Origin: Epinephelus fuscoguttatus | Lineage: Eukaryota; Chordata; Actinopteri; Perciformes; Serranidae | Length of the DNA stretch: 64,000 bases | Direction: 5' to 3' | NCBI RefSeq assembly: GCF_011397635.1 | Contig: NC_064773.1 | Span: 32,931,449 to 32,995,448, forward strand | Shown here: one piece after another, positions 1 through 13,300 of the stretch | Position numbering within the stretch: position 1 is the first letter of the stretch | Layout: each line of letters begins with the position of its first letter | The notes under the pieces: generated by a model | The model's database searches: none | What the model was told of the DNA's origin: nothing | What the model saw: the letters and a program-made list of their open reading frames with translations, nothing else | Program-made: the position numbers and the translations under genes

Positions 1-1575
1 TCATGCAATGAACTGGAAGGCTACATGCATAGTATGATGTTAATTACACTACAGAAGAGAATCAGTGATCAGTTAGGTAGGGAAAAAATGGATATATCAA
101 TATTGGTATTTGTTATTGATCAAATGAGTTATATATTGGCGTATAGGATATTGGCAAAAAAAAAATCCAGTATTGTGCAGGTGAATGTGAATCGTTGTGT
201 AAAAAGCACTCTGACCCCTATGGCCAATTTAGAGTCACCAATTGATAGGGTTGCCACCTTGGATTTGTGAAAAAAAGGGACACTCGATGTTTGAGGCGGA
301 GGGCTCGGCCATTATTACAAGTTCAGACTGACCAATGAACATGAAATTCGGACATAGGAGACCAGATTTGCCATCATTTCATGTCCTTCTATGTCCCTGT
401 ATTTTATATTAATTTTTATATCAATGAAAAAAACAAATCTGTATTACTAAATTCTTACATTTTTACATGTATCTCACCATAGCAAGTTGGAAGTTGACAT
501 ATTCTGCCATACAGGAAGAGGGGAGACTCTGAATCTGGCAATATAAGAACCATGATGCTGGGACATTCTGTCACTTCACAGCTGTCCAAAACATGTGGTT
601 TGTGCCAGGCGGACATGATTGCCAGTATTTTTTCATTATTGCAAGAAATTCCATTGACTCATTCACAAGTCAAAAATGTGTTTTATCTGAAAGAAACATG
701 CAATATTTACATCTAAAATCATAGAAAAATAGTCAACCAAGTGCAATGATGTCCTCCAAGATAATATTTGCCACTTTGATTGCAGTAAAAAAAAAAATTG
801 GGCATTAGGGGGGCACGTGTCCCCCTCAATGTATATGGTGACTACGGCCCTGTCATGCATGCATAATTAGGCTGCAGTTGTCTGGGTGCGCAAAGGTGAA
901 GTGCGCTTGTCTTGTCATACAAAGTTTGATGGAGTGTCAACTGGACAATATGGAGATATTTGCATCTTAAAAGCCGGACTACAAATGTGGATAGACAGGG
1001 AGAAACACACGCAAGCCTAAGACGTGGCAAGATACAATATTCCTCACTATATGAAGTGACTGATAACAAGATCTATATAATAGATTGTAAAGAAATTCGT
1101 CAGGATTTTATTTGGTAGACAATTAATCTGGATTTATAGCGTGATGGGATGACAGCACAATGTGTGTGGTATCACTGTTCCTGCACTTTCATGTGATATG
1201 CGTGGCATGTCTGTGCGATGCTGCATTCGCGAGTAATCCATCCAAGAGTAATGTGTGTGCAGAGCTGTATGAAAGCTCTGTTATAGATCATTTTAGTGTA
1301 ACTTTATCATTTTTTTCGCTGTGAAAACATTCGGAAAAATACGATTCCGCTGTTTCACGTGATATTCGTGGCTTCTTGCTATGACGCACGGTCGCGGAGA
1401 AAAACCATAGAGAAGAACAGGTGTGAATTTGGACGCACTATGCGTCGTTCTGGATGGACTCTTTGGCCTGCTGCTGCTGCATTTTCCCCCAAAAACGGGA
1501 CAAATTGTGTCCCGGGAGATGAAAAAAGAGAACAATTCTGGGGAAAACGGGACGGGTGGCAACTCTACCAATTGA
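1..1575. other. Gene-free spacer downstream of tmbim4
   Basis: No coding exon, RNA gene or clear element ends were recognised here. The sequence is moderately AT-rich with short homopolymers. Open frames are short and show no family signature or splice-supported continuation. Confidence 0.5.
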
Positions 1576-1745
1576 CCTATCCTGCATGTCTTTGGACTGG
1601 GAGAGGAAACTGGAGTACCCGGAGAAAACTCATGCTGACATGGGAAGTACATGCAAACTCCGCACAGAAGGGCTCCCCCACCCCGGGTTGAGACCAGGAA
1701 CCCTCTTACTGTGAGGCAACAATAACCACTGTACCACAGTGTCAG
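1576..1745 (-). repeat. Degenerate SINE copy (tRNA-like head family)
   Basis: This matches, with many differences, the head and middle of the SINE family found more intact at 31292-31613, 47331-47707 and 50721-51098. Shared blocks are the 'catgtctttggactg', 'catgcaaactccgcacag' and 'gggctccc' stretches. The far end is missing and no target duplication was seen, so this is an old fragment. Confidence 0.65.
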
Positions 1746-2850
1746 GTTGGGGAAAATTGAGACAGAAGATGTAATTTTGACAATTTAGTCATTTAGTTTT
1801 TGATGCTGTGCAACAGTGGGACAAAATGTGTATGTATAGCTGAAAGATCTTCCTACAGGTAATACACGTACACAAAAACAGGTCAAAAAGTGGGGGAAAA
1901 AAACAATCTTTGTATCAGGAAGTTTTCACTTTCCCTCATACTTTTTCCATTTGGAAAATATAGCAATCTTTATTTTCACGACTGTGACCACTCTATAAAG
2001 AATTTTTGACAACAGAGTTTACAGCAGTTAAAGGGCAAACAAATATCAGCATAATTCTAATTAACAAAACAAACAATAAGAGAAAGACAAATCTGCTGTA
2101 AATGTAATACAAAACCAAGAGTCAATTACAAGTCATTTTAGACAAACACTTCTGTAGTTTGGAAATAAAACACAATGCATGTAGTCTTTTAATTAAATCC
2201 CTTATTAAGAACAAATAAAACATTTATCCATGCCCCAAAGCTTGAGATTGCATGAATAGAATTACATAGTACTATATATAGTCTTTAGATTTTACTCTTC
2301 ACTAACTTCAATATTAAACTGTACACTGTTACATTTACACCATTAAATTATGTACAATCACAGATATCAATAAACCCGGGGGCATGCACTTACTTCGAAA
2401 TAATCATCTTCTTGCTGTTGTACATCACTAGCAGATGTGAACTATGAAAGGGGTGCAGTGATACCAATAGAATATTAACTACCTCTTTTTGACAACACTG
2501 AAAACATTCAACAATAAATTTAATTTGAGAATAAATTAATGGAATGATAGATATGAAACCAACCAGAGAGACACTGTTAAAAACATATACTCTGAGAAAT
2601 GCACTTTAAATTTGTTACAGCATCTACTAGTGCCTCATATGACAAAATGCTCCAATGTACTTAGATGCCACATACAGTGGCATAAAATATAGATAAATCC
2701 CAAAAAATGCACTGTTTCCTCTTGCTTGAGCAATGTTCACTGAAGCGATTGCCAACCAAAATAAAAACATTATCACTGTGGAAAAAGAGGCACTCCAAGA
2801 GAAAACAAACAGGCTGACTGCAGCTCTCTTGATCACTGAGCCTGCTTAGA
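1746..2850. other. AT-rich gene-free stretch
   Basis: Nothing coding or structured was recognised. It is AT-rich, with scattered A/T runs and no convincing inverted ends. Confidence 0.45.
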
Positions 2851-3130
2851 CCTGGGTTCTCATTTATAAAACAGTAAGTAGGATCCATACTAAAAATGTA
2901 CATACGGACATAAGCCAAAAATGCTGTGCGCCAAAAAAAAAAAAAAAAGATAATTTCTACAATCAGACTTCCACCTCACAATCTGCGTCGCCAATTTCCT
3001 GTCTCCAAAATGTCAAAGTTTCTCCCGTCAAGTCTGTTTTTATAGATCGCAACTTTTCCTTAGGAAGTGGCGTATGCCTCTTTTAGGCCTCATTTTGTGC
3101 ATACGCAATGTTTATTAGTGAGACCCCTGG
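2851..3130. mobile_element. MITE-like element with imperfect inverted ends
   Basis: The left end reads 'cctgggttctcatttataaa' and the right end, reverse-complemented, reads about 'ccaggggtctcactaataaa'. This gives roughly 20-bp imperfect terminal inverted repeats around about 280 bp without coding capacity. The design and the 'cgcaatg...gtgagaccc' edge resemble common fish miniature DNA transposons. The superfamily is not assigned. Confidence 0.55.
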
Positions 3131-4485
3131 TATTAACATGCATTTCGGTGATCTGAATACAAGTAGACAGTCACATTGCTGTTCACACTTGCGCCTATAA
3201 TGCATCTCCAGCTGACCACTTATGTTCAGCTTTCGTAACTGCCCCGCACAGTTATTACTTCCACACTTTTGCTAGCTGCTCCATACCATGCTTGCTAGTT
3301 ACATTAGCGGCTGTGTCAGTAAAGCTGGAGATAACGCTGTCAGCAGCACTCAACATGTCTCCTTCCCTAGGGTAGAACAATTGACAGTCCCATATCACTT
3401 CATCCAACTTGGCATAAAATGTGCAAGTTATAGAGCTTCTAGCACACTGTCACCAAAACAGCTGTGTCCTTGTTATGACAGCTTTATTGATAGTTTAATG
3501 AATGTCTTGTAGATGTGGGTGTGATTTAGACAAGTGGTAGGAGGCAGGGTCAACACTGACATCACACCTAGCCCCCGTCGCACGTGGGCTAGGTGGCTGG
3601 GAAGGCCTTGGAGCTGAACGGGCACACCATTTGAAAGATGACGAAGGCAAGACATTCTGAAGACAAAGAGACTGAGAAAGCATTTGACACACCACCACGA
3701 ATTATCCATGTAAATACACCTTTCGCATCTATCTTTCAGGGGTTTTTTTCTTGACTGTGTATCGTACATCAATCTGTGTCCCTTCTCTAAATTCTGAGGT
3801 TTCTGCGGGTCTGTGAACACACCGCAGGCAGAGCTCTTCTGTTTTTTCCCTAAGCAGCTGTCGTGGATTTTTCAGTGGCAAGATGAATAATTGATCAGTC
3901 AATCCAATCAAAGCTGATCAGATTGATGGATGAGAGGAGCAGCTGCTGTGAGTGAACGCAAACTTTTTAGACTCAGGGTATTAACCTTCACTCACTCTGT
4001 GCTGCAAGAGTGTGTGGATGCAATGAATAATAGAACTGTATATATAAATAAACGGCCCAGGAAGATGTTGCATCTACCAGCAGCCAGCAACCTTAAGTTT
4101 AATTATCCAGTGGGAATCTGTCTAGGACATCAGCTGAGTAGGCAGTCCTTCATAAACACTGCTGAAAGAATGTGGCCATATGACACCCAGACCACCTCTA
4201 AATGTAGTCAGAGTGATCAGATCTTAAGACACATCAAGGACGCATTTTGTTCATTCACACGTGTACTTAGAGCTGTCCACTTGAGATCAGATCACCTAGG
4301 TTGCATGGTAATACCAAGTGTGCACAGGGCCAAAAACACAAGGTGAGTTGCAAAAGGGGCAGTTGGGGTGCTAGTGGGCTCTATGGAAAATCAGGTAGTG
4401 TACCTTTAAGTCACTGAGCTTTTTATAACATGACCAGCATTTTTGGGTTTCAGATGAAGCAAGTGCAGATGCACAGACAGGTTTT
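3131..4485. other. Gene-free spacer with possible old transposon tail
   Basis: No host gene was recognised. The part around 4180-4340 resembles the end of a dispersed fish DNA element. An open frame of 138 codons at 3930-4346 runs into that repeat-like tail and has no recognisable domain, so I do not call it a gene. Confidence 0.4.
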
Positions 4486-4491
4486 TTTATT
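4486..4491 (-). other. tmbim4: Poly(A) signal of tmbim4
   Basis: TTTATT on the plus strand is AATAAA on the minus strand, about 140 nt downstream of the tmbim4 stop codon. It is the first canonical signal met in the 3' UTR, so it probably ends the transcript. Confidence 0.6.
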
Positions 4492-4631
4492 CATGAAGAG
4501 TCCTCTCTAAAATCCAAGTTTGGCTAAACCCCAGGACAGAAACTCACATGAACACAAGGTACACACAGCACAGGCATATCTGTGGGTTTCCATTGAGCTG
4601 AGTGAAGCAGTATGAAGTGCTCCATCAGCTC

Positions 4632-7252
4632 TCAGTGCTTCTTCATGGAATCCAGGAGACGAAGGATGTGCAGGAAGAGGTTGACAATGTCCAGGTAGAG
4701 GTTGATGGAGGCCAAGATGTGCTCCTCGGGAGAGAGCTGCTTCATCAGCAGGTGGGTGTCGTAGATGATGAAGCCGCAGAAGACCAGGGCCCCGGCTCCG
4801 GCCATGACCAGCTCTGTGCTGTCACTGTTGAAGAAAAACTGCAGAGAGAACAGAGTCAGCATGAATACTGGGCTCCTGTGTGATGTGACGTGGAACTTTG
4901 CCTACAACATGGAGTGGTTATTCTAAGAGTTGGAATATCAGTGTTCTTTACGAAATGGCCATAAGTATGTGGACAACTCTGTTCCACAGCCTCCTCTATA
5001 GGGTTGGGCAATTACTCTAAAAGTTATTTAATTATGAGTCTCTAACCGACCGAATTTCAGTCACATCCTTATGTTACAACATACCCAACAGTTCTCAGTG
5101 ACATAGTTAACGATGCATGTGCAAGTGTGTGATGGAGAGGCGGTGCAGACTGAATTACACTGCCTATCAGTAGTGAAAGTGCATGTGTGTTAAGTAGAGT
5201 TACAGTTTGTCAGAGAACAAGTGCTACAGCGCTTTGAAAACCAGTTTGTTTGATTAGCAGCAGCTGATGTTGGATATCTCAGTAGTGATTCACCTGCTGC
5301 CCCCTTTAGCTCTGTCCCTGTCCTTTCCCTGAACAGGCCACTGTCCAGCAGCAGTGGCTGGTGATTATTTAGCTGGGTGGGGCTAACGGCACTGAGGGCT
5401 CCTGCTTACACACTAACAATCAGTACGTTTACATGACATCAGAGAAAATCAAGTTATTGTGTTTGTCCAACTAAAACCGTACTTTTAAAAATTTAAATCA
5501 TACTAAATCAAATTTCTCAAAGTCCGACTAAAAAAAAATTATGCAGCTGGGAGTCCAATTACTCCGGCACGTATACAGTCGATCAGACCCAAAATGAACT
5601 CTGCGCATGCTCCACAGTTTCCACCCCGGGCTTTGACCAAAAGGTCAAATAGCAATAACTGTGTAACAGAAGAAGGAGTCAGTAACATAATGGCCAAATC
5701 TACATCCAGCGTGCATCTCATCTATACAAAAAGTAAAGCCTACAGCACGTACAAAATGTACAGAGCTGTAAAGTTGTCAACCATGGTACCAGTTCGCCGC
5801 TAGCTAACGTAGCAAACTTGTTTGTCCATTGTTTGGTCTGTGACATAATAGGTAGACTGGAAGAAGGTCTAATACTAACAAGCTGAAAGGGGGCATATGG
5901 CCATGTATCATAGCGGAGTCGCACATACTTCCATCAACAAATCAATTCCCCTCCCGTGCTTGTATACTGGGACAAGGACAGTAGTCCAATTAAATGGCCT
6001 AGTTGAGCTATAACCGTAGCTCCACTTAACTGTGCATGTAAACGCACTGAATGTTGTCATCCAGCTTGGTGCACTAATCTTTGACTCCAGCTATACTCAA
6101 TTGTTACAATTACTAACAGATAAATTGAATCATACACTTTCGGAGCCAAAATTCTGCAAATTGTTTTGACGGAGGAAAAACCCCTAAAAATAGGCAATGG
6201 GCTCCTTTCCCATTGCCAATAGTCATAGACCAGAGCCATGTACAGGTCTGTACAGTGGACGAGCATGCCATTCTGTTTTTTTTTGTTGTTTGTTTGGTTT
6301 TTTTGTATTGGTGTGTCACATACGGACTGGAAAAAAAGTTAGTAAATAGTTGAAAGCAGCACATGCTCTATACTGTCAATAATTCAGTCAGGATTCCGCA
6401 AATTAGAATTGTTACTGCTGTCATGAAGGTCATAAACAACATAACCGAAGCACTAGATAACAAGCAATGCTGCCCTTGTCTTTCTATAGACCTCTCTAAG
6501 GCCTTTGATACTACTGACCACAATATTCCAATCATGTGCGAACAGAAATTGTTTTTTCTGAGCATGCAGTTGGGTCGTTTACAAACTATCTAACTGACAG
6601 AACGCAAGCTATTAAGTTAAAGGGTGCCACCTCGGAGGTACTGCAAATCTTCATGGTGGTATCACAGGGGTCGGTTCTGAGCCCTGTATTATTTACAATA
6701 TACATTAAATGCATTGGGCAGAATTGCTATACACCCACCTTTCCTAAGGCTTTCGAGTCTCTTAAGTATGTATGTGACAGAGTACAAGAGCAGCTTTGTC
6801 AAATGTCAAACCAAAGTTGCTGACTGTAAAAACAGTTAAAAGATAAAGCCCCCCCTGCGCATCACATATGAAATGTTCAGGTGTCTACATACTTTTGGTA
6901 ATGTAGTACATACCATAACAGCACAACACTTGCCTTGAGCATAGCCATGCTCTTCATTCACAGCCATGTGAGTGTTGTTACAGTGTTGAACACAGACAAC
7001 AAATGAGTTTTCCAATAGACAATACAAACAATCCCTATAACTGCCCATACTGACAGTGTGTGTGGTGTGTCTGTTGTTGTGTGTAAGGCTCCTTCCTGTC
7101 GCCACACAGTCATGAAGAGGCGTCATCCAATTTAGGATACGCGTAAAAGTGAAACATGTTTGAACTTGAGTGGATGTGTCTTTACCTAACTTTGCAGTGC
7201 CTACAGCCGATCTGTTTGCTTCCTTTCACACTTTCGACTGACTCAGTATGCA

Positions 7253-7311
<59 letters not shown>

Positions 7312-10300
7312 CCTTGCTGTTGATGCCATAGATGTCACAACACAGAGGAATCAAGCAAAAAAAACATGGAGTCTTGTGGCAAACTAGAATTACTGCCTTA
7401 AGGTTTTATGCCTCTGCGAACTAGTCAAGGTGCTTTCAATGTTGCTACAAAAGAAGCTGCATACTGTAAATGTAGATAATTCACGCATTTTAGAATATGC
7501 ATTCGTTCAAATTTAAATTAATTAGTGTCACCAATTCAGTGTCTAACCAATTGTCTCCCCTTCTGTTCCTGAGTTATGGAGTTAAATAATAGCCAGAAAA
7601 GTGTTTGTGCAGAACATTATAATGTCACAGTGAAGTTGACCTTTGACCTTTTGGATATAAATTGTCATCATTTCATCATTTTCTCCTATTGGACATTTGT
7701 GTAAAATTTTGTCATATTCAATGTATGAATTCTTGCATTATGGCCAAAAACATGTTTTTGTGAGGTCATGGTGACTTTGACCTAGTCAGTTCGTCCTTGC
7801 ACTCAAGTGGACATTTGTGCCAAATTTGAGGAAATTCCTTTCAGGCCTTCTTGAGATACTGCTCTCACGAGAATGAGACAGACTCAACTGACCTTGACTT
7901 TTGACCACCAAAATCTCATCAGTTCATGTTTGAGTCCAAGTGGACATTTGAGCCAAATTTGAAGAAATTTCCTCATGCCGTTCTTGAGATATTGTTTTCT
8001 CGAGAATGACACAGATGCAAGATCACAGTGATCTATAAACACCAAAATCTTAGCAGTTCATCATTGAGTCCAAGTGGATGATTTTGCCAAATTTAAGACG
8101 ATTCCCTCAAGGCTATTGTACTCATGAGAATGAGAGGAACCAAGATCACAGACACCTTGCCCTTCAACCGCCAATTTATTGTCAGTTCTTCCTTGCATCT
8201 AAGTTGACTTTTTTGCCAAATTTGAGGGAATTCCCTTTAGACCTTCCCGAGATATTGCGTTCACGAGAGTATGACGGACACAGGGTCACAGTGACCTTTG
8301 ACCACCAAATCTAATCAGTTCATTGTTTAGTCTAAGTGGATAATTTTGCCAAACTTGAGGAAGTTCCCTCAAGGTGTTCTTGTGATATTGCATTCACAAG
8401 AATGGGACGGATCTGTGTATATACAGACGGACTGACAACATGAAAACTAGGGAGTTAGATTTGTCTCATTAATACCTGTAAATGCACAGAGGGTGATCTA
8501 CAAATATTTCTTGATCTGCACGTTTCATAATTATGTGTGTGAACAGATCGACAATCTGTGTGTAAATGTGTAATCTGTAAATATAAAACACATTCCACAA
8601 ATACAAAAAATATCTGTGAACACATTAAATTAATTTGCAAATAAATGAAAAACATTTGTGAATATCTTCCTAACATTTACAACTTTCTAACGGGCATTTG
8701 TGAACTCAGTTTTTATTTGTGAATCGAAAAAACATTTGTGGATCTCAGTTCTACGCGTGTGGATTTGCTTTTTACACACACGGATTTTTGAGACAAACTT
8801 TCCGCCGGTTCGAATGAAAATGCACTCGTTGCGGGCTCGGGGGACGAAAGCAGGGTGCAGCATTTTATACATTGTTAATAGACCAGAAGTCAGTACCATC
8901 CAACCTGTAAAAGATAACTTGTGTCATGTTTCACTTACCATTGCATTTATTGTAATCATGCACCCCATTTGTTGTTTTTAGCATAATTGGTATTTTCTAT
9001 ATGGCAGTTGTCTTTGTTTGGCCAGCAGACCTGCTACTGCCATCTACTGGTCAAAGTGATTTTGTGTCATCATGACTTATGGCTCTATTGAAACTAGAAA
9101 ACTCAGCAGTTAGAACACAGACTGCATGGGTTAGATCAGATGTAGGTACACTTATATTTTGTATTTTTATTCATTCTTATGAATACAAATATATTTTATG
9201 AATAGCTGTGTTTAATTTCTATTATTGTTTAACGATAAAATGGTCTTTTAAATGCTGTGCTGAAAATGTCTAAATCGTAAACCCCATAATTTACTACTGA
9301 TTACACTAGCACTGAAAGGTTCTGGATGTCATTCACCAGCATCTTCTACCGTGGCCCTCTTTACAGGTTGGATGGTACTGACCTCTGGTCTATTTACAAT
9401 GTAAAAAATGCTGCACCCTGCTTTTGTCCCCCCAGCCCGCAACATAAATGTTTACTGTTGCCATGGCAGCAGATGCTGTTTCAGTAGCTAACGTTAGCTT
9501 AGCGCAATCTACATATTAACAATGAACAATACAACTACAATATGACATTTCCAAACAAAAAGAGCTACCAACACCAACAGCTGTTCTATCAAAGACCTTA
9601 ACCAGGGTGTTGCCACTTGTTATATCTTACAACAGTTAACGTAACCTCACTGAAACAATGTAACCTAACTAAACACAGTGCGGTCAGCACAGACATTACA
9701 ACTACATTAGTAAGAGTACACTAATAATAAGATGTGAAGTGCTTTGTGACTTTAATCCTACTCGAAATGAAAAATATAAAGTATGAGTTGGCTGATAACT
9801 GCCAACTGAAGAAGCAGCCAAGCCACCGTGCCTTTCATACTCAAACAGAAATATATACAAAAGTGTGTGCCAGATATATAGAACAAATAAACACACACTA
9901 ATACTCACTGTATGATATTAACATAAAACAATGAATGCACGTTACTTATCGCTGATTATCATAAAAAAACAACAACAAAAAACAGCTCATAGAAAGACTG
10001 CGTGCTCTTACTTTTACATGTGGAAATGACATCATCAGCTGGGTGATCACGTGCTATCCAAAGATGGCCGAGCGATACGAGTGCATTTTCGTTCAGACTG
10101 GCGGAAAGTTTGTCTCAAAAATCCATGTGCGTAAAAAGCAAATCCACACGTGTAGAACTGAGATCCACAAATGTTTTTTCGATTCACAAATAAAAACTGA
10201 GTTCACAAATGCCTGTTCGAAAGCTGTAAATGTTAGGAAGATATTCACAAATGATTTTCATTTATTTGCAAATTAATTTAATGTATTCACAGATATTTTT

Positions 10301-13300
10301 TGTATTTGTGGAATGTGTTTTATATTTACAGATTACACATTTACACACAGATTGTCGATCTGTAGATCACCCTCTGTGCATTTACAGGTATTAATGAGAC
10401 AAATCTAACTCCATAGAAAACATAATGGCTCCAGCCACGGCTAGTGCCGGTGCGGAGGAATAAGAAAATGGAACCTGGCTTAATGCAGCAACATCTGACA
10501 AGGTGTTTTACTGGCCAAACAGATACATGAAAGTGACTATTCCTGGTAAATTAAATTCTAATAGATACAAAAAGTGGAAAATAGAATTTCCCTGTGATAA
10601 TTATACAGAGTTGTACAATCCTTTCTCGTAGTATTCTAAACCACTGTGCAGTGTTTTGGTGTCTAATAAGCCTTTAGACTCAGCGATCTGTTACTCACAG
10701 CACACCTGTTGGGTCATGTTTCACGTGTAGCAACACGTCCAAAGCTTCACAACCTCTTTTCTGCCTGACTGCAGCTTTCTTCTTTGTCTTTTTCTCATTT
10801 TTCATTTCTTTCATATGAAACAGACACATTAATATCACTTACCCTCATGAAGCTTGCAATGAGGAGGATCCACAGGCAGGCAAACAGTCTGTAAAGACAG
10901 AACAGATCAGATGCTGTGACAGTGGCTCCCTCTAGCGGAGGGACACAGCAGCTTTGTTAAAAGAAAAGAAAAACACTGAGCAGTAGCCAGAACACACTCA
11001 CCCTGCTCCTAATTTGCTGAAGTCTCTCTTGGACTGAAACGTGTAGATTGTCAATCCAGCAAACACAGCACAGGTTAGGAACAAGGCTTGCAGCACGGTG
11101 GAGTATTCATAGAAGGTCACTGTGGAGAGGAAAACTCTGCAGTCAGCTCAGTCTGCAAATGGGCTCACAGAATGGAAACTGACCCACTCCTTATGAAAAA
11201 TACTCACATGCTGTGGCCACAGAAACTGCTTCCAGCAGAGTCTGAAAACAAGACACAATTAGTGACGGTTACACGCTAACAAGCTAGGAGCTAATATCAC
11301 AAGCTACTGTAAAGATCATAGTCACTGAGCGGCTAGTCTAGCATCATAAGAGACAGGATATGGAAATAAATGGAAGGAATACTGTAAATACACACAGTAG
11401 GATTTACTGTCGTGCATTCACCAACCAGCTGGTCTCAATTTTACAAAGATAAAACAATTAACTACTCCCCGAGTGTATTTTAGCACTTCTTAAGCAGTTC
11501 TTAGGATTGTCATTTCCTGACAAAACTAGGCTTACAAAAAAAGGCTGTTGCTAAAACGGGAAGATGACTTTGCCAGTGACAAAAAAATGAGCAGACTTTT
11601 CCTGGCAGATGCACAGAGACCTCCAGGTGGTATCATATGGCTAACTTATTTACCAAAAATAATTATAAATTGACAGGAAATATTAATTTAAGGGTAATTT
11701 CACACCTAACCTGTTTGGTTCAGTCAAAACAAACTTAGGTCCGTTTGCATGGTTACTACGGTTCGTTTGGGCTGGTGTGAAAGCTGTCAGTCGAACCCTG
11801 GTGCAGATCACACAATCCAACCAAGACCGCTTGAAAAGGTGGGTCACAGTCCACTTCCAAATGGACTCTGGCGCAGTTCATTTGTGGTGTGAGAGAAGCG
11901 ACACATACACTAGAACAGCAATCTAGTGACTGTGGATTATGTCCGACTATTAACCACATTCATATTCTCTGTTTGAGAAAGATCACCAACGGAGAAACAC
12001 TGGCTGGAGTGGGGCTTTAACAGGAAAAAAAAAATTAGCTTACAAATACGAGCAGCAGGTAGAGGTTGACTGGATGTTGGTGTCTGTACATGGCCAGAGC
12101 CAGCAGAAGAACCAGAGAGCCCAGAGCCGAGACCAAAACCACTGCAGGACTGAGGAGGAAACAACATCACAGTCAGACAACACAGCCAACACTAGCTCCA
12201 TGGACATAATTCATAAAAAATGTTTATGACCAACAATTCTAACAGTGGTTTTTAAGAAAGAACAGATGATTGTATATACAGGATGTGCATTGGGGTGGGT
12301 GAAAAAAAACAATACAGCATAGTATCACGATATTTTGTGTGTTATATCAATAATCACAGACACAGATATCAATCTTTTGTTAAATTCATTATTAGTTTTT
12401 GCAAATACACATTTAAATGCAACTTTTGGTACTAGAATAATAAAATAATTCAGTCCACAAGATGATGCTGATGTTTTCATTCCTGGTGGGGACAGCAGAG
12501 GTCTCAGTCAACAGCATTTCGCAGGAAAATCAGAAATGCGCATCAGCGTTTAAATCAAACATCTGAACTTATTTTGGATTTTATCACACAGTTCAGTTTG
12601 TCAGGTGTATGCAGTAGGTTTTATGATGGTGTTGGTCAGTCTGTCAGCTTTGCATCACATTTGATTGAAAATGGTTGAAGTCAGATGAACAGACTGAAAA
12701 CTTTATCTTATGAGATAAAACTGATGTTGACAAAGTTTTCCTTTGGGGAAATAATTTGCAGTTGGAAAAAAAGATAATAAATTGCAATATATTGCAAAAT
12801 ATTTTATCCCAATACTCAGCATATCGCAATACATTTAATATTAGAATAATATAGAGTGTGCCAGTAAACCCGGAACTCAGTTAGCGCTTTTAGCACTTCC
12901 GGTTCTCTCGTCTAAAAGTCAATACGTTTTTTGAATAGGATTTTGGTAAAATGCCTCAAATAAGGTCTGTGGTTAACAAAAGTTTAAGCGAGTTTCAGGT
13001 TTTGTTCTACGACATAAAACACGTCAGTAAATACCCTACTTGTGAATTTTGAAGCTTTTACATGTCGTAAAAAAGGCGGTTGCTAACAAGTTGCTCAATA
13101 CGACTACAAACCCTGTCGGGGACATTAAACGTCATCACCCCCGAAGAGGCGAGAGTGCTGGCAGTCCGCCATTACAGCTTCTTATTTAGCTTAAACAGTC
13201 CGATTTCCCCATTAGGCCTATACAATGTTTTTAAGATAAAGCGGCCAAAATCAGTTTAAAGCTTGGTGGCGGTGACGTCAAGAGTCATGCGACCGTGGAG

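Noticed and set aside
3930-4346. 138-codon plus-strand frame
   Set aside because: The second half runs into a dispersed repeat tail and no domain or splice support is visible.
4602-4883. 93-codon plus-strand frame
   Set aside because: Antisense of the last tmbim4 exon.
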